The notes under the pieces are model-generated. The model did no database searches, was not told the origin of the DNA, and saw only the letters and a list, made by a program, of their open reading frames with translations. Below, piece after piece: positions 1-8,589 of a stretch of DNA of 64,000 nucleotides (its first letter is position 1; each line of letters opens with the position of its first letter). Position numbers and translations under genes: made by a program. The DNA is from Balanoglossus misakiensis (Eukaryota > Hemichordata), in assembly GCA_040954595.2 (NCBI GenBank), contig CM082585.2:4154001-4218000 (forward strand), written 5' to 3'.

Positions 1-3000
1 TTCAAATTCATCAATGACAAGACCTTCCAATGATGTCACTCGACTCAATGCAACATATGCCTGTCCTGGTGCAAACATCTTCTTTAAACTAACAACAGCT
101 TTATCAACTGTCAATCCTTGTACCTTATGCACTGTACATGCCCATGCTAGTTTCAGGGGAAACTGTCTCCTTATACCACCATTAATTGCAACAGACAATT
201 CCTGAGGTTCAATACGTGTGCTCCTTTCTGGTAACTGAACTACATTAGGTGTTTTTCTGCGCAACTTTTGCCCAACACTTACATTATCAAACACCACATA
301 AACAGCTATTGGGAAAGTCCCATTTTCCTTCACTTCAATATGGCATACCGTTCCAAATACACCATTCACCAACCCATCAGAAACATCTATATTTTGTGTC
401 AACTGAACTCGTGCACCAACGGCTAGAGTTACACTTTTAGGCAACATTGTTCTGTAGACTTTTGCGTGATGCCCTTCCTTTCTCTCCAATTTTCCTGTTG
501 TAGCATTTTTGATGAAATCTTCTGCTTCAATACACACAGGATCAGAACATAATGAATGAAGCATTGTAACATTGCATTTATTTACTTCTGCATTTGTACC
601 AAAAATGTGAATGGCCTCAGACGATTCACCAGTGACACATTTCAGAAACATTTCCAAGTCATCTGCTTTCAGTGCCTCTCCCTTCTTGTGAAGTCTTATG
701 TGATTCAGTGCTTCTGCAAAGCCACTATCCTTCTGTCTCATTATTTCAGTAAGCTCAACAATCTTGAAATTATCACTCCACAAACTAATTACATCATTGT
801 CTATGCATAGTGGACTTCCTTTCACAGGTGGAAGTTGGTAAAAATCACCAACAGCAATGACACTTACATTTCCAAATGGTGCCTGACTTGAGCTTTGTTT
901 GAGTTGTCTTAATCTTCCATGAACATAGTGCAATAACTTCTTATCAACCATAGAAATTTCATCTATTATTAAAATTTCCACATTTCCAAGTTTTGAACGG
1001 AGACTGTTTATCTTTTCCTCATGCAGTGGCTGATACGGCAGCTTTGAGTCAACTGCTATTGAAAATGCATGATGCAGTGTTTCTCCTTGTATATTAAATG
1101 CAGCTACACCCGTTGGAGCTGTGAGCATTACAGAGATTTCATCTGGGTTTGGCAATACACGAGCTAGAATTCGTTTGGCTTCATGATACAACGTCTTGAT
1201 TACATGGCTTTTCCCAGTGCCAGCACCACCACTTACAAATAAATAAAAGGGCTCTGGATTCTTCCCATTGCTTTTATCCAAACACCACTGTCTCACACTA
1301 TAAAAAACATCTGCTTGTTTTTTGTTCAATGATCTGCACATTGCTGCAATCTCTGCTCTTGCTACTGAAGTAGAGACCTCCACACTGCAATCACCTTGCG
1401 CTTTTACCACCAACTCTGGAATATCATCTGTTTCATCTCCATCATCATCTTCATTGCATTTTTTGCCTTCCTCAATACATTCCAATCTGTCTAATTCATT
1501 TTCTGGGCAGATTTGTGCCCATGCATCTTCCAGTGGTTCATTATTCCCACCAAGGAATTCTTCAGCCATATCAACAGCATCAGCCTCTTTTTCATACAGT
1601 GCTTTGTTTCTTTCCACTATGTCCTTCACTTTTTCTACAGATTCAGATCCACATTTCACAGCACCAACACGATAGAAATCCTCATAGGATTCAAAACCTC
1701 TAGGTTTCAGTTGGGAATCAACCCGGTGTGGTAGAAAGAGTTCCAAGATACTGCGATAATACTTCTCTGGATATTTTGTCACTGAGAATCTTGCATATCT
1801 GATGACAGCTGGTTCAGTTCGTGATCTCTTTTGCATATAACCAGTATTATTTTGTAACTTTACTAGTGGACTCTGTCGTTTCTCATCATTGACATTCACA
1901 ACTTCTGATTTTGAAACTATTCTGTATTCTGAGCAAAATGTAGCAAGACACATGCTATCAAAATCTACCCCATTTGGTCTGTTCTTGTATCTGTCAACGA
2001 TACTATGCATCCAGATGCTTTCTTCATCGACCTCATTTCCCTTCATTTTGTTTTTTATTGCAGCAAATGGTAAACTCATTTTGATAGGATTTTCTCCAGT
2101 TGGAATAAACTGGACTTTTCGAGATGATTGCTTCAGTTTCAATCCACACACTCTATATACAGCCTCCTGAGCACTAACTTCTCTGTTGTGAAGATAAACA
2201 CTTCCTAACTGTCTCAATGCAGATTTAGCATCCATATTTCCCTCTTTGTTAGCCTCTTTCTGAGCATGTTCAAGAAGTAAACCCATTTCTCTTTCTGCTT
2301 TAGAAATGTATGATACAATATACACAACACATGCATATGCATCAACAACAAACTGGATATCCATATTTGCATTCCAACAACGCAAAAGACAAGGATTGTA
2401 TTGGTTTACCCATACATCGTTCGGCTGCCGTTTCATAACTATACTTGTCTTTTTGGAAACAATTGAATGTGCTCTCTCATAGGCTTCTTGGGATATACCA
2501 ACTTCCTCAAATAAGTCATCTATGGTATCATACTCTTTCTCCTTGTCATTCATTGCCACCCAAACTTTCTCTAGAAGTTCTGTAGCCATCTTTTGCTCCA
2601 CTGGTGAAACAATCAACTGTGAAACGGCAATTTCAAATGCTTCGCGACTCTCTGCGTTGTCTAGGTCCTCTGGTACTTTATTCACTACACTGTCAACAGG
2701 GCGGCATACAAATGTTTGTTGTGATGGTGGCCGTGGAAAATTAAATCTGCATTTAGTATTTTTCTTCTTGCAAGATTTTGAATGGCGTGTGCTGTGTTTC
2801 TGAACTGACTTCACAATGTCATGTAATTCTTCATCATTCTCAGATGATGGCATTTCACACGTAACATAAGTGTCAACAAAATCAACCACTTCATCATCAG
2901 AATCCTTGTCTACTCTGGGTGCATTTTCAACCCAAAATAAGCAGTGTGTGTGGGGTGACCCACGTTGTTGGAATTCAACTCGATAAAAGTAATCTTTGAT

Positions 3001-4467
3001 TTTGCCAATAGGATTGGCTGGTGACATAATGACATCTTTCACAAAACATTGAAACCGATGATCAAACATTCTTGCAGCTGTTACTGGGTTTCTCTTCAAA
3101 ATACCACATTTCTCAGACCAATCAAGATCCTCTGCATTACGTGTATCACCTTCCCCACGAAGCAGTGTCTCAATAAGTTCTTTCCATCGCAAATCAGCAG
3201 AAGAAAATGAACAGAACCATGTTGGTATACCTAGCTGTCTGATCATTGCAAACAAATCTTTCTGTGTAGCTTGCCAGTAAGGGGGTGTCCCTCTGATAGG
3301 TTTCAAAAACTTGTAACCTTCATCACACTTCAAAATGTTTTGCAAAGATTCTCTGTCAGTCAAAACATCAGATGTAACTTTTTTGCCACAAGCATGTGCA
3401 GTTCCTTTTCTCAATGCAATAGATACATTGGATACCACCTGATCAATTTCTGACAGAAACTGTGAATAAAATATGTAGTCTGTATTTTGTGCAAATCTGT
3501 TGCTTGCATTCAACAAACGACTTTGCAAGTATCGATTGATAGTTATGGTAACCTCTCTTTCATCATGAAATGTTGGTGACCCAGTTGGAAATAACACTGG
3601 GAAACACTTTGCTTCATTGAATTTCTCCATCAAAACACTAACAGGTACATTACCCTCTGCAGGAGCAACAGACATTATATCTTCAAAGTGATAATCGAGA
3701 ATATCCTGACCTATGTCAATTGGTTGAAAGCATGTATCCATGAATATTCCATTAGTATCTTTTTCAGGTTCATTTTCATCATCTGCATCTGATAACACAT
3801 CATCTGCATCAATATCTTTGATTTCCGAGGTTTCATCTTTTGTTTTTTCCAGACTATTTTCCCAATCCACATTGAATTTCACATCACTATACCACTTGTT
3901 ATTTCTCCTTAAGTAATCCAATGCATTCTGAATGTGGCTTTTAGTTACAAACTTATACTGATAGCAACCCTTGTAAGTCAATTTTCGCTTCAATTTCACC
4001 TTTATCATCTGATCATCTAATTCACCTCGTGGCAAAATACTTGTAGCTTTCTCTATATTAGATGGGACGCATACAACAGGTCCATGGACACCATTCTGCC
4101 CACCTTTGGGCAATGCAAGCATTTTCATGAATGGAATATGCAATGCAATCAAATGTTGCTCTAGAGAATTCAGGCATTCCAGTTCACAAGGAATTGGGTT
4201 TACATGCAGATTGTTTGCAACAGCTTGAACTGGTATCTTTCCACGCAACAGTTTAGTGTCACATGTGTAACAAATCCACATCTTACTAGCTGCACTATTC
4301 TCAAGTGGGCACTCAACAGGACATAGTAAACTACATCTATGTACATAATCTTCTGTAATGCAATTCTCAGCAATATCACATGATGCTATTTTACTTGCAT
4401 ACTTATCTCTTTTGCAAAGAATTACTTGCTTTCTGAAGAGTCGCCTATGGCAAAAGAACACACACAG
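1..4467 (-). CDS. Helitron Rep/helicase, C-terminal part (DUF6570, Rep HUH-Y2, Pif1 helicase), runs off the window
   Basis: The minus-strand frame is open from 4467 to the window edge with no stop. The frame is the same at every motif checked. In order: a Cys-rich start (about 4450-4260), a DUF6570-like block (KGGQNGVHGPVVCVPSN, about 4115-4065), a rolling-circle Rep domain with the HUH motif in RGSPHTHCLFW (about 2935-2965) and a two-tyrosine motif YIVSYISK (about 2305-2330), then a Pif1-type helicase with Walker A GGAGTGKSH (about 1205-1232), Walker B IIDEISM (about 955-980) and motif VI QAYVALSRVTS (about 25-65). This is the nicking and unwinding enzyme of a Helitron. It has no own start: it joins the OTU-bearing frame at 4422-6311 if one base is restored in the A4 run at 4452-4455. 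The stop codon and the transposon 3' end lie outside the window. Confidence 0.93.
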   Translation of the reverse strand, partial: MCVFFCHRRLFRKQVILCKRDKYASKIASCDIAENCITEDYVHRCSLLCPVECPLENSAASKMWICYTCDTKLLRGKIPVQAVANNLHVNPIPCELECLNSLEQHLIALHIPFMKMLALPKGGQNGVHGPVVCVPSNIEKATSILPRGELDDQMIKVKLKRKLTYKGCYQYKFVTKSHIQNALDYLRRNNKWYSDVKFNVDWENSLEKTKDETSEIKDIDADDVLSDADDENEPEKDTNGIFMDTCFQPIDIGQDILDYHFEDIMSVAPAEGNVPVSVLMEKFNEAKCFPVLFPTGSPTFHDEREVTITINRYLQSRLLNASNRFAQNTDYIFYSQFLSEIDQVVSNVSIALRKGTAHACGKKVTSDVLTDRESLQNILKCDEGYKFLKPIRGTPPYWQATQKDLFAMIRQLGIPTWFCSFSSADLRWKELIETLLRGEGDTRNAEDLDWSEKCGILKRNPVTAARMFDHRFQCFVKDVIMSPANPIGKIKDYFYRVEFQQRGSPHTHCLFWVENAPRVDKDSDDEVVDFVDTYVTCEMPSSENDEELHDIVKSVQKHSTRHSKSCKKKNTKCRFNFPRPPSQQTFVCRPVDSVVNKVPEDLDNAESREAFEIAVSQLIVSPVEQKMATELLEKVWVAMNDKEKEYDTIDDLFEEVGISQEAYERAHSIVSKKTSIVMKRQPNDVWVNQYNPCLLRCWNANMDIQFVVDAYACVVYIVSYISKAEREMGLLLEHAQKEANKEGNMDAKSALRQLGSVYLHNREVSAQEAVYRVCGLKLKQSSRKVQFIPTGENPIKMSLPFAAIKNKMKGNEVDEESIWMHSIVDRYKNRPNGVDFDSMCLATFCSEYRIVSKSEVVNVNDEKRQSPLVKLQNNTGYMQKRSRTEPAVIRYARFSVTKYPEKYYRSILELFLPHRVDSQLKPRGFESYEDFYRVGAVKCGSESVEKVKDIVERNKALYEKEADAVDMAEEFLGGNNEPLEDAWAQICPENELDRLECIEEGKKCNEDDDGDETDDIPELVVKAQGDCSVEVSTSVARAEIAAMCRSLNKKQADVFYSVRQWCLDKSNGKNPEPFYLFVSGGAGTGKSHVIKTLYHEAKRILARVLPNPDEISVMLTAPTGVAAFNIQGETLHHAFSIAVDSKLPYQPLHEEKINSLRSKLGNVEILIIDEISMVDKKLLHYVHGRLRQLKQSSSQAPFGNVSVIAVGDFYQLPPVKGSPLCIDNDVISLWSDNFKIVELTEIMRQKDSGFAEALNHIRLHKKGEALKADDLEMFLKCVTGESSEAIHIFGTNAEVNKCNVTMLHSLCSDPVCIEAEDFIKNATTGKLERKEGHHAKVYRTMLPKSVTLAVGARVQLTQNIDVSDGLVNGVFGTVCHIEVKENGTFPIAVYVVFDNVSVGQKLRRKTPNVVQLPERSTRIEPQELSVAINGGIRRQFPLKLAWACTVHKVQGLTVDKAVVSLKKMFAPGQAYVALSRVTSLEGLVIDEFE

Positions 4468-6311
4468 TCAGGACCATTTGATACCTGATTTCGGAAAGCA
4501 CCAACAACATAGTCCAAATTTCTTTCATTAATTTTCTTCTGTTCTCTTTTACTTTCACTTCTTTCCAAAACAGCCTGTCTATAACTTGGGTTCTCTTTGT
4601 ACCTTTGTAAACATTTCCTCTGTTGATTCTCTCTCACCAAGGGATTTTGCTGATATAGCTCCATTAATTTAGATTTCGTTCGAGCACGAAATTCTGCATT
4701 GTCACGGTACTTCTCTGACAATTTCATCTTCTTTGCCTCACAAAACAATGTGTCATGCTGGTACTTCTGTGAAAATTTCTGTTTCTTAACCTCTTTGTAT
4801 GATATATCTTCATGGTACCTTCTTTTCCTTTTCAATTTCAGTTGCTCTCTGATTTCACAATTACTATGATACAACGCACGCTGTCTATCAGCCCTTCTGC
4901 TCTTTGTTTTAACATTTGCACTAGGTGCAGTTTGAATACTTTCTTTCTGTTGATATTTCACTCTTCTCAGTTTCTTTCTCAGCCGTGTACTCATGCGCCT
5001 TTTTCTCTTAACTCCAGTTTCAATCCCCAGTGCATTCAAATTGTCTTTCACAATTCCTGTCTTATTTGGACATTTCCTTTGTGAAAAAGAAATCTCACTT
5101 GTAAAGGATTCACACTTGTCAGTCACATTTACACTAGACAATTCTACATCACAATCAGTATGTGTGCAGTGACAGGTTTCCAAGTTAGGTGTTTTGACAC
5201 ACTCAACGATATCAAAATGATTTTGATTCAGATGATAAATATAGATACCATCACCTCGACTGCAATTCCTCTCATTAAATTGAGTGCAAGGGTGTTTCCA
5301 CCATCTGCCAATGGTATGGACATATATGTCAGTATTCAACAAGTTTGCTCCTGCGAAGATTTCAACTTCGGAACCCCAAATGTTAAGGCAATCCATTCTA
5401 GACTTTTCAATGTAGTCTGCAACTGATGTATATCCCATTGACTTTATGAAATCTAAATATGCATTCTCATTGACTCTCAAGTGATTAACAATGGCTTTTC
5501 GCATCACTCTGTGATTTCTCTCACTTCCACTTACAGCATATGACAACGCCCGAAACAAACAGTTACCATCACCAACAATTGACTTTATTTTACAGGGTTC
5601 ACCAGCTTCAGCACCCTCAATTCCATTTACAGACTCATTATTATTTTCATTATGTAAGTGAAGTTTGTCACATAACTCATGCTGTATCACAGACGTAATT
5701 GGACAAAATAAATATTCACTGGTTTCGGTACCACCATCTTGTGAATCATTTCCAACACACTCTGTTTCTGTAACTCTTGCTATGTTCACATTATCAATTT
5801 CTCCCATCACATAAGTCTCCTCAACTTCATGCTCAACAATAATTCCTCTTTGATCACCTTCATCATGTGCAACATCACGTGCCATAGTGTTACTTACGTC
5901 CTCAAAATCTCCATCATGTTCACCATGACCCTGAATAAGAGCATTATCAGATTTATTTTGCCAGTCATTTAGATCCCGAAGGACACCATCAGATTCATTT
6001 CGCAAGTTATCATGATCCCGAAGGACACCATAAGAGTTATTTTGCAAGTTATCATGATCCCGAAGGACACCATCAGATTCATTTCGCAAGTTATCATGGT
6101 CCCGAAGGACTTCATTATCAGATTCATTTTGCAAGTTCTTAGCGTCCCGAAGGACATCATTTCCAGATTTATTTCCCACTGTAACAGTGTCATTTTGGTC
6201 AAACAGGACACATTGGCCCTGAGTGACAATTCCACTGGTTGGTGGGACACGACCCAAACCCAACCGCTTCTTCAGCGCATCACTCTTCTTCCAGTTCTTC
6301 TTACGAGGCAT
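4422..6311 (-). CDS. Helitron polyprotein N-terminal part with OTU domain, frameshifted at its end
   Basis: 629 codons from an ATG at 6311. The N-terminus carries about five tandem 14-residue repeats of the form LRDHDNLRNESDGV (DNA about 5970-6150, 42-bp period). An OTU cysteine-protease domain follows (roughly residues 240-370): catalytic Asp/Cys in VGDGNCLFRAL (Cys near residue 250) and His in NQNHFDIV. The last third is very basic, with about 25-residue repeats rich in Lys/Arg/Tyr like those upstream of Rep in other Helitron proteins. The frame reaches CVCSF and then ends at the stop at 4422. In the next frame the reading continues as CHRRLFRKQ, so the two frames are one protein broken by a missing base in a run of four A. 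The OTU may process the polyprotein or remove host ubiquitin; neither is shown here. Confidence 0.88.
   Translation of the reverse strand: MPRKKNWKKSDALKKRLGLGRVPPTSGIVTQGQCVLFDQNDTVTVGNKSGNDVLRDAKNLQNESDNEVLRDHDNLRNESDGVLRDHDNLQNNSYGVLRDHDNLRNESDGVLRDLNDWQNKSDNALIQGHGEHDGDFEDVSNTMARDVAHDEGDQRGIIVEHEVEETYVMGEIDNVNIARVTETECVGNDSQDGGTETSEYLFCPITSVIQHELCDKLHLHNENNNESVNGIEGAEAGEPCKIKSIVGDGNCLFRALSYAVSGSERNHRVMRKAIVNHLRVNENAYLDFIKSMGYTSVADYIEKSRMDCLNIWGSEVEIFAGANLLNTDIYVHTIGRWWKHPCTQFNERNCSRGDGIYIYHLNQNHFDIVECVKTPNLETCHCTHTDCDVELSSVNVTDKCESFTSEISFSQRKCPNKTGIVKDNLNALGIETGVKRKRRMSTRLRKKLRRVKYQQKESIQTAPSANVKTKSRRADRQRALYHSNCEIREQLKLKRKRRYHEDISYKEVKKQKFSQKYQHDTLFCEAKKMKLSEKYRDNAEFRARTKSKLMELYQQNPLVRENQQRKCLQRYKENPSYRQAVLERSESKREQKKINERNLDYVVGAFRNQVSNGPDCVCSFAIGDSSESK
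5970..6150. repeat. 42-bp tandem repeat coding for 14-residue repeats
   Basis: About five direct copies of a unit containing cccgaaggacaccatcagat, in frame in the Helitron N-terminal region. Frame is kept because 42 is a multiple of three. Confidence 0.85.
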
Positions 6312-6934
6312 CTGAAAAATATTTCAACATGATTACCATCACCAAACAGAAATTAACAACTCATTGTTGATCATACTATCCACATTTTGCAGTGCCTTCC
6401 CCATTTTAGTGTCTGCATTACTTGCCCTCATGTTTTTTCCACCATGCAATTGAAATAATACAGGCCTGTCCACAAATAGGATCAATAATACTGGTACAAA
6501 GGTGAAATATACATGTTGAATAGCAGCTATGCTCACCACATTTCTGTACTGTTCGTGTACATCAAACTACACCATAACTCAGGCATTATCATTACAGCTG
6601 CTACACAACATTTTTAATTCCAACCATGACCCAGGATAGGATCACTAATCCTGGTACACAACCACACATGCAGTACACAAATTCTCAACCAGCTATGTTG
6701 ACCACACCTCTACAAACTGCAACACACTTGAAATCATCTGCTATATCTATAACACTTACCGTCAAATATGTTGTGTCACCAAAAACTGCAAAACAAACCA
6801 AATAACCTTATTAGAAAAAAATGTATATCATACAGTGATTCAACAAAACATACACAAAATCCCCACAAAGTGTGAAACTTACACAACAAAGTTTTCCAGA
6901 TTTAGTTGAAAATGCCCTTCAAATTTCCATGTAT
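6312..6934. other. Non-coding stretch upstream of the Helitron ORF
   Basis: AT-rich, with no exon-like open frame, RNA gene or clear repeat seen. It probably holds the Helitron 5' leader and promoter. Confidence 0.5.
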
Positions 6935-7285
6935 GTTAAAGGGACAAAGTCACGCTGCCCTTTTTCCATCAATTACGTTTGATACAAGACACCGTTTATG
7001 TTATTCTACGTGTGGATATATAGTGAATCAGCGTTCAACCACACACAACTTCCATCCCGTTTGTAGGATATCAGAGTCAAAATCTCGCCAAAATGAATAA
7101 ATGGTAAACACTGATTATTCATTTTGGTGACTTTTTCACTACCGTGTCTACAAGTGGGATGGACGTAGTGTGTGGTCGAACGTTGATTCTCTTTATATTC
7201 ACATATAAAATAACACAAACGATGTCTTGTATCAAATATAATTAACGGAAAAAGGGCAGCGACAGACAGACTTTGTCCCTTTAAC
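6935..7285. mobile_element. Foldback/MITE with TTAA target duplication
   Basis: Two arms of about 165 bases face each other across a short centre (about 7101-7114). The outer ends read gttaaagggacaaagt (6935-6950) and its complement actttgtccctttaac (7270-7285). TTAA sits just inside both ends (6936-6939 and 7281-7284), as expected of a TTAA-type (piggyBac-like) insertion with TIR AGGGACAAAGT. The arms have diverged by point changes and small gaps. It has no coding capacity. Confidence 0.8.
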
Positions 7286-7884
7286 AATACTATTATTAAT
7301 ACGATTATTAATCAATACGATTATTAATCAACAAAACTCTCAGTGAACAAACAATGACACATGTCACTTTCATAGCCAGCCCTCAACAGATTAATATTAT
7401 TTCACAACAGACAAAACCACACTTGTATTACTTTAATCAACCATGTCTACACATTCAAATCCAAATGTTTGTCGAAATGACTAAAAACACAGGAATGCCT
7501 TCCTCATTTACATAACAGTACACCTTCCAATAAACACCAATCATGGCACATCATTTCACCAGTATTTCCAGCATTTTTAAAGTGTCAAACAACTTTTAAT
7601 ATCACACAATATTCCAGAAAACAGCTCAAAACCACACCCTTAATCCCTTAAGGTCATGGTCAAAAACAACATCAAACACTCACCTTGAGACTGAGATATA
7701 TCTGTTCAGCGAAATCTGTGAACACAATAGACAAAAATATTACTACTCATTCATTATTTCCCTCAGATAAATCACAACAGAAAAATGTGCAAGCATGTGT
7801 ATGTAAGTCACAAACATGTCAGTATAAAAATACACATACATCAATCAAAATAACCTATACAGAACAGTGTCCTTGTCCACATCG
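7286..7884. other. Non-coding AT-rich stretch
   Basis: No exon, repeat or RNA gene recognised. Confidence 0.5.
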
Positions 7885-8360
7885 AATTAGGCTATCTGCG
7901 AAATACATGGTCGCCGCCATATTGAATTGGACTGACCTTGTTTATGTGTGAAAATAAAACTATTAAAACCCTAATGAAACTGACATCGCCTCTCATATAA
8001 TCAAAATCTCACTACCGCCGGATCAACTACAACTACACAACCGTCACCATCCAGCTTTCCACTCATCCAAATCACCGATAAAGTGATTAACATTTACACC
8101 ACCTTTACAACTCAGACATGTCAGCATAAATTATTGCGTAAGCAACTCTGCAAAACACACGGTCGCCGCCATATTGTATTGGACTTGCCTCTGTACGTGT
8201 GAAAATATAACTCAAATTAAACTGACATCGGCTCTCATATCATCAAAATCACACTACCGCTAGATAAACTACAACTTCACAATCGTCACCACCCACGTTT
8301 CCACTCGTTAAAATCACCGATAAGGCGATTACTACCACTTTCAAAACTCCGACATGTTAG
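7885..8360. repeat. Two-copy tandem duplication, about 235 bases per copy
   Basis: Copy 1 (about 7885-8120) and copy 2 (about 8138-8360) share, in the same order, a ggtcgccgccatattg block, a ctgacatcg block, a cactaccgc block, a cgtcaccacc/cgtcaccatc block and a caccgataa block. Each copy has a GCCGCCATATTG motif that matches the YY1 core (CCATnTT). There is no open frame. Promoter or subterminal repeat of the adjacent Helitron is possible. Confidence 0.75.
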
Positions 8361-8589
8361 CGAATTACACTCACCAGTAATCAGCTGACCCCTACTGTAG
8401 ACGTATTTCCGTAATCACATTCGTTTTCGGATCCGTCAACCTCAAAGCTAGTATGTAGAACAGCTTTGGATTCAAGTGCACACAGGTCACAAAGTTTCAA
8501 TAGCCATTGTAGCTGTATGTATCACTAGGAGAAGGTATGTCAACGCATTACACAAAATCCACCAAAATATTGCTTTGCTGTTCAACTAA

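Larger units (their letters stand above)
1..6311 (-). mobile_element. Helitron with OTU-Rep-Pif1 protein (3' end outside window)
   Basis: Defined by the two coding pieces described above. The minus-strand orientation means the element's 5' end lies above 6311 and its 3' hairpin lies before base 1. I could not place the 5' TC terminus. A tandem duplication at 7885-8360 and a foldback at 6935-7285 lie in the candidate upstream region and may be part of it or later insertions. One frameshift in an otherwise open 2.1-kilocodon frame suggests a recently active element or an assembly error. Confidence 0.85.
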
